From Hyposmocoma kahamanoa (Eukaryota; Arthropoda; Insecta; Lepidoptera; Cosmopterigidae), in contig NW_020653900.1 of NCBI RefSeq assembly GCF_003589595.1, forward strand, positions 152,068-216,067: a stretch of DNA of 64,000 nt, in the 5' to 3' direction. Below are positions 54,130 through 64,000 of the stretch, one piece after another. The notes beneath the pieces are model-generated. The model did not search any database. It was not told the origin of the DNA and saw only the letters and a list, made by a program, of their open reading frames with translations. Made by a program: the position numbers and the translations under genes. Position 1 is the first letter of the stretch. Every line of letters starts with the position of its first letter.

Positions 54130-54480
54130 CTTTATGGTGGGAAACATGATGAAAGTGATAAAAGTTATGAAACCAGCAAGTCGAAGAAGGTTCACAACCT
54201 TAAAGTCCTAACCGATGATAATGAATTCTTGTTAAAATGAAACAATAGTGACCCAGTAGATGAATGATCGCTTGTCATTGAGAGGCCGATAGTTCGAATC
54301 TTTGTGACGACATATACCAATGACTTTAATTTGTAAGTTAGTACATTTATGAATGTTTAGTAGAAATACCTTTAGTTTACGGTGAAGGGTTATATCGTGA
54401 TGGAACCTGCATGTCCAAGACGTTGGAAAATTTTTCGAAAACGCAAGAAGTCCCCAAACAGCACTGGACCAACACGTGCT
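54130..54480 (+). repeat. SINE family E, one fragment plus one longer copy
   Basis: 54130-54210 matches the 3' body (GTCGAAGAAGGTTCACAACC). 54248-54480 is a longer copy with a tRNA-like head (GAGGCCGATAGTTCGAATC) and the TTTACGGTGAAGGGTTATAT, CTGGACCAACACG body segments. A 129-codon reverse frame here is a shadow of the SINE. Confidence 0.6.
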
Positions 54481-54489
54481 ACCGCTACA

Positions 54490-54825
54490 TATAATTACCG
54501 CGAGATCTAGGTCACTCCGACCTCCACTTATAAGCATTCCAAAGCATAAAATGAAAAGAAATAAACGTACATTCCAAAAAAAAACACAGAACTTAAAGAT
54601 GTTTTTATTTACTGACAGCACTACGCAACGCGTTTATTCGAGTCGATATTGAGAAATAATGAAGTACAGTCGCCGTCATCCATTTCTACTAGTATAAGAC
54701 TCTACCAATTTCAGATCTATTTATCATCCGGGATCAATTACACCAATGGTGGTGTTTAGCTGATAAAACGTATTACATTAGAAGCATGCATTAGAAGACT
54801 TGTATAATGTTATACGCCTATTTTG
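54490..54825. other. no recognisable feature
   Basis: Nothing identified. Confidence 0.4.
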
Positions 54826-54829
54826 TGAT

Positions 54830-55905
54830 ATTTTCTAGGCATTTGATTGTGCCTACCATGAAAATCAATTATTCATAATTCTCAGGAAACTTCGCCATTA
54901 TTGTATGGCTGGCCGTAGCTTCGATCTACGGAAATCGCATTTGAGTGACAGAGTTCAGGGGCGGTGTCAATGTCATCAGTGTCTGCAGTTAGCGTGGCAT
55001 TCCTCTAGGGTCAATTCTAGGTCCATTGCTGTTTTTTGGTTTAATTTAATGACATTATTGAACATGAGAATGTGTTGTTTGATGTTGATAATTTCTTCTC
55101 ATTTTAAATTAAAATGTAAATAACGATGTAAACAATGCTGTAGTATAGATAACTGAAAAAGCTTTTTAGTAAGAAAAATCAATTTTATTAATTTTTTCAT
55201 CCCTAATATTAAACGTACCACAAACGCTGAAGTTAAAAAGAAATACACAATCTCTTAATATCAAATTACAATGAAGTTAAAACGACTTTGCTCAGCTGTA
55301 TAAGGGATCAAAATCATTGAACAATTTACGGCCTTAAAAACCTCTACATTTGATGGCTTAAGCACCTTCCGCAGTTTAATGACTCATGACGTTCTGGTTC
55401 GGGGAAATACTGCCTACGTTAACAGAATCTTGTATTACAGAAACCTGCAGTTTGAGCATGTTACAAACTGAGCCCCAGAATAGCACTGACAGATAATTTT
55501 AAATAATTCTTCTACAGTCTTCACACTAACGGGTGTAACTCTTGAATGTCGTCTCCGTAAAGTCACAAAAGCATTTAAAGGGGGCAATAGTACTAAATAA
55601 TACAAAGAATATCTCTGTGTTTGTTGCTGATTTTAGTTTTTGATTGTTAGCGGCTTTTGGAGCAACGCCATCTGTGAGAAACTTATGATATTTTTTGTGT
55701 CACTCAGCCACATCAGCGGTTGACAAGCGACTTTTTCGGCATACCGCTCTCCCAACTAAAAATAAAATATTCAATAAAATAAATTACGTTGTTGTTTTCC
55801 AAAATTTGCTACCTCTTAAGAAATTTAAAACAATTGTGAAACAAAAACAAATTATATTATTTACTCTGCGGGCTTATACAATAGATTGTTATGAAGCTTC
55901 TGAGT
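54830..55905 (+). pseudogene. jockey-like non-LTR RT, heavily decayed
   Basis: Scattered frames in correct order: AFDCAYHENQLFIILRKL (motif A region, 54840), GIPLGSILGPLLFF (motif B, about 54995), STFRSLMTHDVLVRGNTAYV (55370, thumb) and NLLPLKKFKTIVKQK (about 55808, C-terminus). Many stops; the YxDD box is in a deleted stretch. Confidence 0.72.
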
Positions 55906-55909
55906 AATG

Positions 55910-56345
55910 GAATGCCAAATTCCATGGGAGTGATCCATTTAACTCTCCGTGAGTGCTTCGTTGTTGTTTATGGCACCTGATATTATTTTTTAATTAATGT
56001 AAATGATAAATTGCCCCCTTGATGTAAAGAGGTCACAAAATGGCAACTTTTGGGGAAAGAAGTTTAAAAATCGTTGTACCAAACACCAACTGACCACCTT
56101 CGATTCAGTATTACAGGTGACTCGGACTTAGACTTATGTCTGCTCGATCTTCAGGGAGCGATCCCATTTAGTTCATTCGGATAAACTAACTTATTCGGTA
56201 TTTCAGTAACTTTACTTTCGTTCCTTAGTTAAGTGGGATCAGGGAATTATAGGAAGGTATAGGAACCGCTTCATCAGTTACGTTACAAGTTATGTATATT
56301 CAGTTACGTTATAATTTTATGTGAAAATACATATATATTTATTAT
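55910..56345. other. no recognisable feature
   Basis: Nothing identified. Confidence 0.4.
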
Positions 56346-56350
56346 ATTTG

Positions 56351-56360
56351 AGTTTGGTGT

Positions 56361-56399
<39 letters not shown>

Positions 56400-56409
56400 N
56401 NNNNNNNNN

Positions 56410-56451
<42 letters not shown>
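56351..56451. repeat. (GT)n microsatellite with a 10-N gap
   Basis: Pure (GT)n from about 56370 to 56450, with N at 56400-56409. The true length is unknown. Confidence 0.97.
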
Positions 56452-56452
<1 letters not shown>

Positions 56453-56479
56453 CACATTTTTCGGTCAGTGTCAGGAATA

Positions 56480-56850
56480 CTCAAGTCTAATTGAGCTTAG
56501 TAGATGCGAAGCTGCAGAATCTTCAACACCGTCGTAAAGGTCCCTGCTTATCGGTATTCTACAGGATACATCACGGGGAGCATGCGATGGAATTGCACGA
56601 TTTAATTCCGGCTTGCCCTTTCCATCATCGTGGTATTACACGTAGGCTGGGGTTCCACCCCTATGCTGTGGATGTACTAAGGATTTAAGAAGTGGAAATC
56701 TTTGCCAGCAGAGTTTTTCCCCGGACGCTATAATTGGGTCTTTCAAAGGCACGAGTGAATAGCCGCTATTTAAGTGTGTATGCTACATCGCCGACCTCAT
56801 CGTCACTTTCCATCGGGTGAAATCGAAGTCAAATGCGCACTTATTTTTTT
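56480..56850 (+). pseudogene. non-LTR RT C-terminus and 3' end (family J)
   Basis: A 65-codon frame: VDAKLQNLQHRRKGPCLSVF, YRIHHGEHAMELHDLIP, GFHPYAVDV, then after a shift LPAEFFPGRYN and the 3' end shared with 27640 and 31990. Jockey/R1-like C-terminus. Confidence 0.75.
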
Positions 56851-56864
56851 TTTTGTTTTCATGG

Positions 56865-57010
56865 TGTCGCCACCTCTGAGGTCCCGGGTTTGATCCCTGG
56901 CCGGATTAGGGAAGAAAACTAACATCTTTTTTGGTCTGGGTGTTTGCGGTATAGTCGTTGTTTCCGATTTCTATAACACAAGTGCTTTAGCTTACTTTGG
57001 GTTCAGAGCG
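56865..57010 (+). repeat. SINE family D
   Basis: CTCTGAGGTCCCGGGTTTGA (B box), TGGTCTGGGTGTTTGCGGTA, CAAGTGCTTTAGCTTACTTT. Confidence 0.75.
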
Positions 57011-57049
57011 ACGTATGTGATGTCAACCCTCTGGTTGCGTGAAGAAATT

Positions 57050-57580
57050 GACATCTGTATCCAAAACGCACTGAGGTGCTCAGCAGCCCTTCACTGAATC
57101 CTGGTGTCCAAGCTGGTTAGTAGGAGAACTAAGGTTCGGGTCTATAAGACAGTTATTAGACTAATCTTGATGTACTGACGCGAATCCTGGACGCTGACGT
57201 TGAAGGAGGAGAACAAGTTCTTAGTGGCGGAGAGGAAAATCTTTAGGAAAATTCTGGGACCAACTAGGGAAGAAGATGGAATCTGGCGAATGATTAAAAA
57301 TCTGGAAAACCAGGATTTGATAAAGGAGCCTAACGTCATGGGAGAACTCAAATCATCCTGATCTCGGCTTGGCTATGTCGAGAGGATCGTGCAGTCAAGA
57401 GAGTATAACTGGGGCAACCGTCCGTCCGAAGCGACTTCCTAAATATCGCTGGACCAAGTCCACAAAGACCTGTGTGAGCTTCAAATAGCTGATTGACAAC
57501 AAGCGGCACAGAAGAGAGAAGAGTGGCACATCTTAGTGTTGAAAGCCAAGATCCACTTCGGGTCGCTGAGCCAGCGAAAA
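57050..57580 (+). pseudogene. RTE-type RT C-terminal region, broken
   Basis: KLVSRRTKVRVYKTVIRLIL, ESWTLTLKEENKFLVAERKI, FRKILGPTREEDGIWRM and EEWHILVLKAKIHFG are the post-palm and C-terminal regions of RTE (BovB-like) ORFs. Stops at several positions. Confidence 0.8.
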
Positions 57581-57884
57581 AAGTATAAAAGAAGTAGGAA
57601 CTCGACTATTATATCAAATACTCAAATTCGAGTATGGTGTTCATTCGAATAAAGCCCTGCCTGGTGTTTATTGTTCAGTGTAACATGGCACGTGTAAATA
57701 TGTGAGATATAAATATCAAAATATTCAAAAAATACAAATTTGGAAATCATTTTCTGCAATATAAAAATATACTTATATTAATTCCACCCCGTAATCATAT
57801 ATAATTGCTTATCTGCGCCGAAATTGGAAGTACAGTCAACTGTACAATTTACTGATAAATAATACTAAACTATACACGTTAACG

Positions 57885-58060
57885 TTGCTTAGTTGACATA
57901 GCGTCTGGCACGGTTTGCTAGAAGACGTCGGTTCGAATCCGGCCACATCGAAGGAATTGTTTCTAAATGTTCGATCTTTGTATTAATAATTATAACAAAC
58001 TAGTGGAGCAATTTCACAAAACATAATTGAATATCAATTCAATACCAATTTGATTAGACA
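57885..58060 (+). repeat. SINE family C, full copy
   Basis: tRNA-like head (TAGTTGACATAGCGTCTGGC, B box CGGTTCGAATCCGGCC) followed by the body that also starts this window. Confidence 0.78.
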
Positions 58061-58064
58061 CGTT

Positions 58065-59265
58065 AAAATTTAAGCCGCTTTTTTGTATAGGATGTATTTT
58101 TGTAAAGTAGCCAAGCACTGATGCTATTTTAAGTATTGGTATTGGTGCCAACAATTAGAATTAGATAGAATGTGTAACAATAATTAATTTAAAGTAACAA
58201 TAGTTGAGAGGGAGAAACAAACTGACCTGAAAAGTTTGTGAAATCACACACTGTAAAAACAGATTACTGAGAAAAAGACAAAATTCTTTTTATGAAAACA
58301 AATTTATTAAATCCAACAAAACGATCCTCTCCCTATGGACGCTAGAGAAGAATTGATAATAGTAAAAAAACGTCTCAAACGTGTATTTAAGTCATAAGGC
58401 AGAAATATTTAATCCAAGAGCAAATTAACTTACTACAAATCACAAAGCCACTTTAGATTCAAGAAAATATTTATTAGTTAATAGAAATGTCCGATTTTGA
58501 CTTGAAAAAAAGGAGTGAAAAATTGAGAGGTACTTAATTATTTATTATTCAGTGCCATACAAACGCTACAGCGGCAGAAAGCACTAACGATTTAAAATAT
58601 ATGAGATGACTTTATACTATTAGAAGTTAACAAAACGATAGCGCTTTTCATAGTACAACTAATGCCATCTAGCAGTGGCGCGATGGAACTAATTGCATGT
58701 TGAAGTTGTACTTGTTACAAGTGTAGTTTGATTTCATGCTGAAACCAAATTTCTTAAATTATGACTACAAATAACACACTAACAAACTAGAGATACTACG
58801 TATTGTTTGTTTGGATAAATGACTGTTTATGATTTTTATGATTACAACCACAAGTAAAAGTAATTGTTATATATAACTCGTGCGCCTTCGGCGACATATC
58901 ACGACAACATTGACTATGAAAACGCAACGAAATGTTGCTTTAAAAATATACTCTAGAATTTAGAATATTAATCTGAATAGCACACTACTTCTTTTTTTGT
59001 TTAAGAGTATATTTTCTTAGAATACACCCAAGAAATTTTGAATTCATTTAAGATTATTTAAATTTGATGTAAGAGGTAAAAATTTCTTGATGTCCAATTA
59101 ATTGATTAGAAATGAAATAAAATCTTGAAGTGAAGGTATTTGTCTAAAAGTTAGAATAAAGTTAAGAGTAAAATTGTATTAGAAAAAGATAAGCAGTATT
59201 TTTGTAATGACAATATTTTATTACTTTTAAAAATATTTTTTCAGAATTAGCAAATATTTCGAGAA
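58065..59265. other. no recognisable feature
   Basis: 1.2 kb of AT-rich sequence without ORF or repeat match; CCATCTAGCAGTGGCG at 58664 shares only the CCATCTAG word with family H. Confidence 0.45.
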
Positions 59266-59269
59266 ATTG

Positions 59270-59540
59270 CTGTTTCTTATTAGTAGAATTCCTTTTTTTC
59301 TGTGCATACATTTGCCCAATTTTATCGAAATCAGTTCGCGGAAAGTGGGTGAAATCTAATAAACCAGATTCATCCCCTAATTTACCTCCCTTATAGATAG
59401 AATTTTCGAATTTGGATGAGACTACTACCTTTCCAACAAAAAAAGACTGTCAAAGTCACGAATGTCGAAGTAACCGCATAATACACACACAAAAAATTAC
59501 AGTCGAATTGAAAACCTTGAAGTCGATTAAAAGGGAAAAA
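59270..59540 (-). mobile_element. family I element, diverged
   Basis: ACTACTACCTTTCCAACAAA, AGTCACGAATGTCGAAGTAA and AATTACAGTCGAATTGAAAA match the inverted left end. Confidence 0.65.
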
Positions 59541-59544
59541 TAGC

Positions 59545-60090
59545 GTAAATAGATAAAAAGTACCCAGATGCCATCACAGAGGTATAAGGTTTACCAAAAT
59601 CTGATGCCATTTAGACAAATTTAAATTTGTAATGGGCAACATCAATATAGTAGGAAACAATATACTAGATACTTCATATATATTTTAATTGACTAGAAAT
59701 GTTCTATCCTCATATATGTTTTATGATGTGTTTGAAATTGTGTGTGAGAACGGTAAGTAATATCTGACACTTTTTAAAATGTAACAAAAACAGGATATCA
59801 ATGAGTGAGTGATGGATATAATTACGTTTGCAATTTGAAGTATCTCGCCTTTACGCTATTTATATATTTTTTACCAATTATAGTCTGCACACTGTAGTCT
59901 TGCCAACCAGCACCAATAAAAATTACGTACCACATACCTACATTGATTTGGATCGTTAAAATTTCAAAGATCTTGTTTATTTACTCCTACTACTAATCGG
60001 CAAGATTTGAGATTCGCTTCTAAATCGTGAATTGTGATTTAGATGCACCTAATTCGTCGCTGATTTTGCAACAGACATTATTGCAAAGTT
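59545..60090. other. no recognisable feature
   Basis: Nothing identified. Confidence 0.4.
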
Positions 60091-60096
60091 TTTTGC

Positions 60097-60880
60097 TTGA
60101 GATGGAAGAGGATTCTCAGTAATTATTGCTGCAAAATCATTATTTTTGAACTGCAGTTCGATCATGTGGCCGAATTTAGGAGAAGGCTTCAGTGGCTCCC
60201 TGTCAAGTTGTGCCGTGAGGAACACGTTCTCAGCTTTCTTTATAATGTTCTATACAAACCTCGTACTCCGCCATACCTTAAGGTTCGTTTTCGCTTCCTC
60301 GGGGATGATCACAACCGTGAACTAAGGTCTAAAATGGATAACCTACTGAAGCCTCCTTTCACTCGCTCTGAGTATTACAAAAATTCCTTTACGATGAAGG
60401 CTGCAAAATTGTGGAACGATCTCCCTTTTGAAATCCGACATTCTAAGTCGCTACCTATTTTCAAAACCGGATTGCATAAATATCTTTTATCACAGTCCTA
60501 GTCTGCAACGTGTGTATTAGTAAGTATAAGTTTATTTAGGTATATTTATATATACGTATATCTACGTATGTATAATATATCATTATTTATTAAATATTTT
60601 AGAAATTACTATGTGTCTTTATTTAATTTTTTTTTATTTTGTATTTTTTTTTATTTATGGAATTTATTTTTTTATATTTTTATTTTTATATTTGTAAAAT
60701 TGGCACACTACGTCTCCCGCTCCGATTAGCTTTCCTCTAACTCTAAGGTTGTCTGGCAGAGATCGCTCTTAGCGATAAGACCGCCTTTACCCACATTAGT
60801 TTTAAGTTGTTAATGTACTATTCTTGTTCTTGTGTGTGAACAATAAAGTGTTTGTCTATCTATCTATCTATTTTCAAGTG
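60097..60880 (+). pseudogene. CR1/L2-like ORF2 C-terminus with 3' UTR and (TATC)n tail
   Basis: An uninterrupted 134-codon frame to 60501 ends AAKLWNDLPFEIRHSKSLPI, FKTGLHKYLLSQS, the standard C-terminus (LWNxLP...SLxxFKxxLxxYL) of CR1/L2/jockey-class ORF2. The 3' UTR carries AATAAA at 60842 and ends in (TATC)n at about 60856-60872. 5'-truncated; the intact frame suggests a fairly young insertion. Confidence 0.85.
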
Positions 60881-60884
60881 AAAA

Positions 60885-61500
60885 AAATTTTGCAGACAGC
60901 CATTTGATACAAGTAATCAATGATACTCACTACAAGTAACGTTTTGAATCGACATGTGACAAGTTAACATTGCCAGGTGAAAGTCGTTCGATTTTTCAAA
61001 TATTTGGTTTTCTATAAAAAGTTATCACGAAAAATCTCCAGATAATCAGAGTTTTTTAGATGACTGTACTTAACAACACTTTTTTCTCCGTTCATTCGTC
61101 AACACTCGTTGCTCATTCGCCGATCGCGATCCAATTTGCTCAAGGACGACCGCCATCGCCAGAGGTGTTTGACTCTTTATTTATTTAATTCAGTTCGCTT
61201 GAAAAGTGATGACATTTTTGTAAATATATTTTCTTAATATATAACCAGTGGAAAAACGGGCGTAACTACGAATTTCTTGGTTCGAAAGTTGGGCCATTGT
61301 TTTGAGTGTACCGGATAATGCTCCGGAGTTTCTGGTGCTTGTAGTACAGGGGGCATATCATAACCTTATCCAAAAACAATCTAATCTTCAATGTAAGCTT
61401 AAAGTAAGCTTATTATAATATTACTTATATTCGTACCATGACGAACGTGTCAACCAAGTAAATGTATTATTGCAAAAGTACCTAACAATAGTATATTATA
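60885..61500. other. no recognisable feature
   Basis: Nothing identified. Confidence 0.4.
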
Positions 61501-61559
61501 ATAAATACGTAGTACGTTTTTGTGAAGTTTGTTTAGTATGTATTCGGTTTAATTTGTAC

Positions 61560-61740
61560 ATCGTTTAGCTGCTTTGTGCACCATTATCTGCCCTTCAACT
61601 AAAACTCATGTTTTATCTTTTTTGTATTGTCACTGTTTATTATTTTGTGTGCAATAAAGCTTATTCTATTCTATTCTACTCCACTTCACTCCACTCCACT
61701 CCGCTCCACTCCACTCCACTCGACTCCACTCCACTCCACG
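61560..61740 (+). mobile_element. retroposon 3' end and (CCACT)n minisatellite
   Basis: TTGTGTGCAATAAAGCTTATTC(TATTC)n leads directly into about 60 bases of (CACTC)n at 61677-61739, probably an expanded tail. Confidence 0.65.
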
Positions 61741-61842
61741 GCGAATAGAGATATAGAAATAAAACAGATGATGGGGTTGATAATAATCTTCGACCACACT
61801 TAATGTTAACCGCCTTCCTGATGCGTCGCGAGCATGACAGGA

Positions 61843-62013
61843 ACAGCCTCAGTGGCCGAACGGTTACCATGCCGGACTGCCACACAGAGGCTCGGGTTTG
61901 ATTCCCGGGCCGGAACAAATATTTGTATGGCCTACATTTATTTCTCTTTGAGTGTAATTTGTGGTTGTCTATGTGTGTGCCATGGCACCCGCGACTCAGG
62001 GTTTCCCTAGTGA
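61843..62013 (+). repeat. SINE family A, slightly shortened
   Basis: Head CAGTGGCCGAACGGTTACCA, B box GGTTTGATTCCC, body deleted by a few bases, ends GTTTCCCTAGTG without tail. Confidence 0.9.
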
Positions 62014-62019
62014 CGTGTC

Positions 62020-62505
62020 GAAAAACAAGATCATAGTTTTGGGAAAATGGCAGTTAAAAATTTTTAACAATTTATTTTAACAGTTGTAAAATTAAAACTT
62101 TTGCTCTTGTGGTGAACAGGAATGATAAATTATTATTGTTGTGATTTGTTACTATATATATATATATTCCTCAAGAACAACAAGCACAACAGCAAAAGTT
62201 TTCATTATATAAGTAAATTTTAGAATAAACTGTCAAAAACACACAAAAAATATTTACGTACCATTTGCACAAAACTATGAACAAGACACGTTAGGTTTAT
62301 CAGGATCCACTTATAAAGCCACTATATTTACTGCAGAGGTTAAAAAAGGACGTCTTTCTATGTATCGCTAGAAACAAACTATGTAACAGCTAAGTAATTA
62401 AGTACAGTAAGCCTGCTGGTCTTCAAGCTTCGGACTTTGAAACATACTTAATGTGAGTGGTATTTACAGTTTTGTATGTTAAAGTAGTGAGTATTTCGCA
62501 ATCTT
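62020..62505. other. no gene; (TA)n
   Basis: (TA)n at 62152-62168; otherwise nothing. Confidence 0.4.
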
Positions 62506-62509
62506 GTTT

Positions 62510-62940
62510 TTTAACCGACTTCAAGAAAGGAGGAGGTTCACAGTTCGTTTTTTTTTAAATTTTCATGATCATTTTTTGTTGTAAAGAGGTACCGTCGCAG
62601 TGGTCCCATTTAATTTTGAAGAAAATCATCCACCTCTAAGGGTGGCTGTTCACGCATGAAGATTTATTTTTATAAATAGCGCCTAAATTTTATTATAAGG
62701 AGCAATTATTTTAATGGTTGATTTTGCTATTCTCCAATTCAAGGCGTTGTTCTCTCTCAATATACTTTGAACAGTCAGCGCCGATTTTTATTACCTCCTG
62801 TGTCCAGTTGCGTATAGTGGCGAACTAGGGGATGAATCCGGGTTTGCGCACTTTCCGGTAACCGATTTCAATAAAACTTGGTAATTATATGTAATTCCAC
62901 GTACTTTTGAGGTCGGTTTATTTAGTACTATGTACTGAGA
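62510..62940 (+). mobile_element. family I element, most complete copy
   Basis: Starts TTTTTAACCGACTTCAAGAA and ends TTTTGAGGTCGGTTTATTTA: the ends are short inverted repeats (AACCGACTTCAA, TTGAGGTCGGTT). About 425 bp, non-coding. Copies or pieces are at 3960, 10120, 16336, 17785, 19640, 31910, 33165 and 59270. TSD unresolved. Confidence 0.8.
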
Positions 62941-63114
62941 TTATATTCAAATGTTTTTGCATGAACGTGTACATTAACATTAGTATTGTTCTACTAAATT
63001 AATTGTTTAATACGATTAATTCTAGATTTTAACCCTCGACCCCGTAAGGGCGTTGTTGTCAATATGTTGGGCCTGTGTTCGTAAACTTATATTTACCCTA
63101 CTCAACAAAGTCTA

Positions 63115-63225
63115 GGAAACAAGTCAATTTATTTATTTCAATTTAATTACACACAAAATAATACAAATGGCGGACTTCTGCCACTAGGCATTCTCTACCA
63201 GTAAACCGGAGAGCTGGGTCCAAAA
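63115..63225 (-). mobile_element. non-LTR 3' UTR end
   Basis: The reverse complement ACTGGTAGAGAATGCCTAGT, GGCAGAAGTCCGCCATTTGT is the common 3' end of a lepidopteran non-LTR family. Confidence 0.55.
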
Positions 63226-63229
63226 TAAT

Positions 63230-64000
63230 TAACAGGTGTGCATAACATGATAATTAAAACAGATAGGAGCAAGTTTATAAATTATAGTTATTATACACAT
63301 AAATACATAATAAATAATACATATACATATATATTGAATGTACATGTTTTTATATATAACAATGTCAGACTAATGGGATGTAGATTGAGACTCCAATATG
63401 AAATCGCGGACTATATGCGTTCCAGAGTTTTATCTACTTTTTCCAACGACATCTATGTAGGTACTAGCATACTAGATGCGGCGTTCCATATACACGCTGT
63501 GTTTCACTGATGTGCGGTGAAGACGCTGCACATCATTTAGTCTGTTGCCAAACATTCAAAATGGCGGACGCAGAAGCGGTCCTCTTTGAAAATTAATTTA
63601 GAACGGTACGTTGCTCATATTTCGCTATTTGACTAATTGTGTGAGCATAAATTTAAAGTTTAATCATCGATTCGGTAAGTAATGTTGTGGTTTTTTAATA
63701 ATTTGAACATTTGATAATCGCGAAATAGTATACAAAATTTCATACTATCCATCTCGCTTTACAGCATTTAATGATGCGTTTTAAAACAAGACAAAACATA
63801 AAACGTAGATTAATAAGCAACACAATGTTCTGACTACACAATAACAATGTTTAATACGTTTATTACAGATGCTATGGATACCATGTGAATTAAAAAATAC
63901 TAGGCTCAAAGATATCTATAATAATAATAATAATACCGAAATAAAATACGAAATAAATAAATACCGCCTCTCCCATTTAAAAATTCAAAGTTAATTTTTT
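63230..64000. other. no recognisable feature
   Basis: A 90-codon forward frame at 63238-63510 has no known domain. (AAT)n at 63921-63935. Confidence 0.4.

Noticed and set aside
54232..54621. 129-codon reverse frame with hydrophobic N-terminus
   Set aside because: It lies antisense over a SINE E copy and is explained by that repeat.
56351..56451. Functional Z-DNA or regulatory role for (GT)n
   Set aside because: Ordinary microsatellite; nothing in the sequence argues for a function.
1..64000. CRISPR array, bacterial operon or integrated virus
   Set aside because: No regularly spaced repeats, no operon-like gene packing; gag-protease relic fits an LTR retrotransposon and no envelope-like frame was seen.

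Overview
The window reads as a piece of an insect nuclear genome, most likely a butterfly or moth. The evidence is AT-rich DNA with intron-containing coding sequence, no operons, two runs of N, and a very dense load of short tRNA-derived SINEs, MITEs and decayed non-LTR retrotransposons of the kind typical of Lepidoptera. The order-level placement is inference; the sequence itself shows only an arthropod-type genome. No ribosomal RNA, CRISPR array or credible functional tRNA gene was seen.

One host gene is convincing: a Toll receptor on the + strand. Eight exons between 19981 and 26154 have consistent GT-AG boundaries and matching splice phases. They encode leucine-rich repeats, a cysteine cluster (LRRCT then LRRNT), further LRRs with a second LRRCT, one transmembrane segment and a Toll-1-type TIR domain. 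The first of these exons needs an upstream exon ending in phase 1. A signal-peptide-like exon with exactly that phase lies at 12588..12699, which would make an 847-residue protein with a 7.3 kb intron full of transposons.

Layout. 1-12.5 kb: a mosaic of SINEs, MITEs, RTE-type and other non-LTR reverse-transcriptase remnants, a P-element-like miniature transposon carrying a THAP-domain relic (6505-6884), a Penelope-like element remnant with a GIY-YIG endonuclease (7125-7845, - strand) and an LTR-retrotransposon gag-protease remnant (7850-9000, - strand). 12.5-26.5 kb: the Toll gene and its repeat-filled introns, with a 100-N gap flanked by an identical 33-mer. 26.5-37 kb: mostly repeats and sequence without recognisable genes, plus a possible THAP-domain exon at 28102. 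37-43 kb: a 5.3 kb structure bounded by two 400-470 bp inverted arms, with further inverted-repeat transposons nested inside. 43.5-53 kb: more retrotransposon remnants, a Helitron-like pair and a non-LTR element covering endonuclease C-terminus to RT. 53-64 kb: SINEs, several non-LTR C-terminal fragments, a (GT)n array with a 10-N gap, and long stretches with nothing recognisable.

The Toll gene is the only part with a clear cellular role, in Spaetzle-Toll-MyD88-NF-kB signalling. Nearly everything else is mobile DNA at various stages of decay, often nested, with several target-site duplications still readable.
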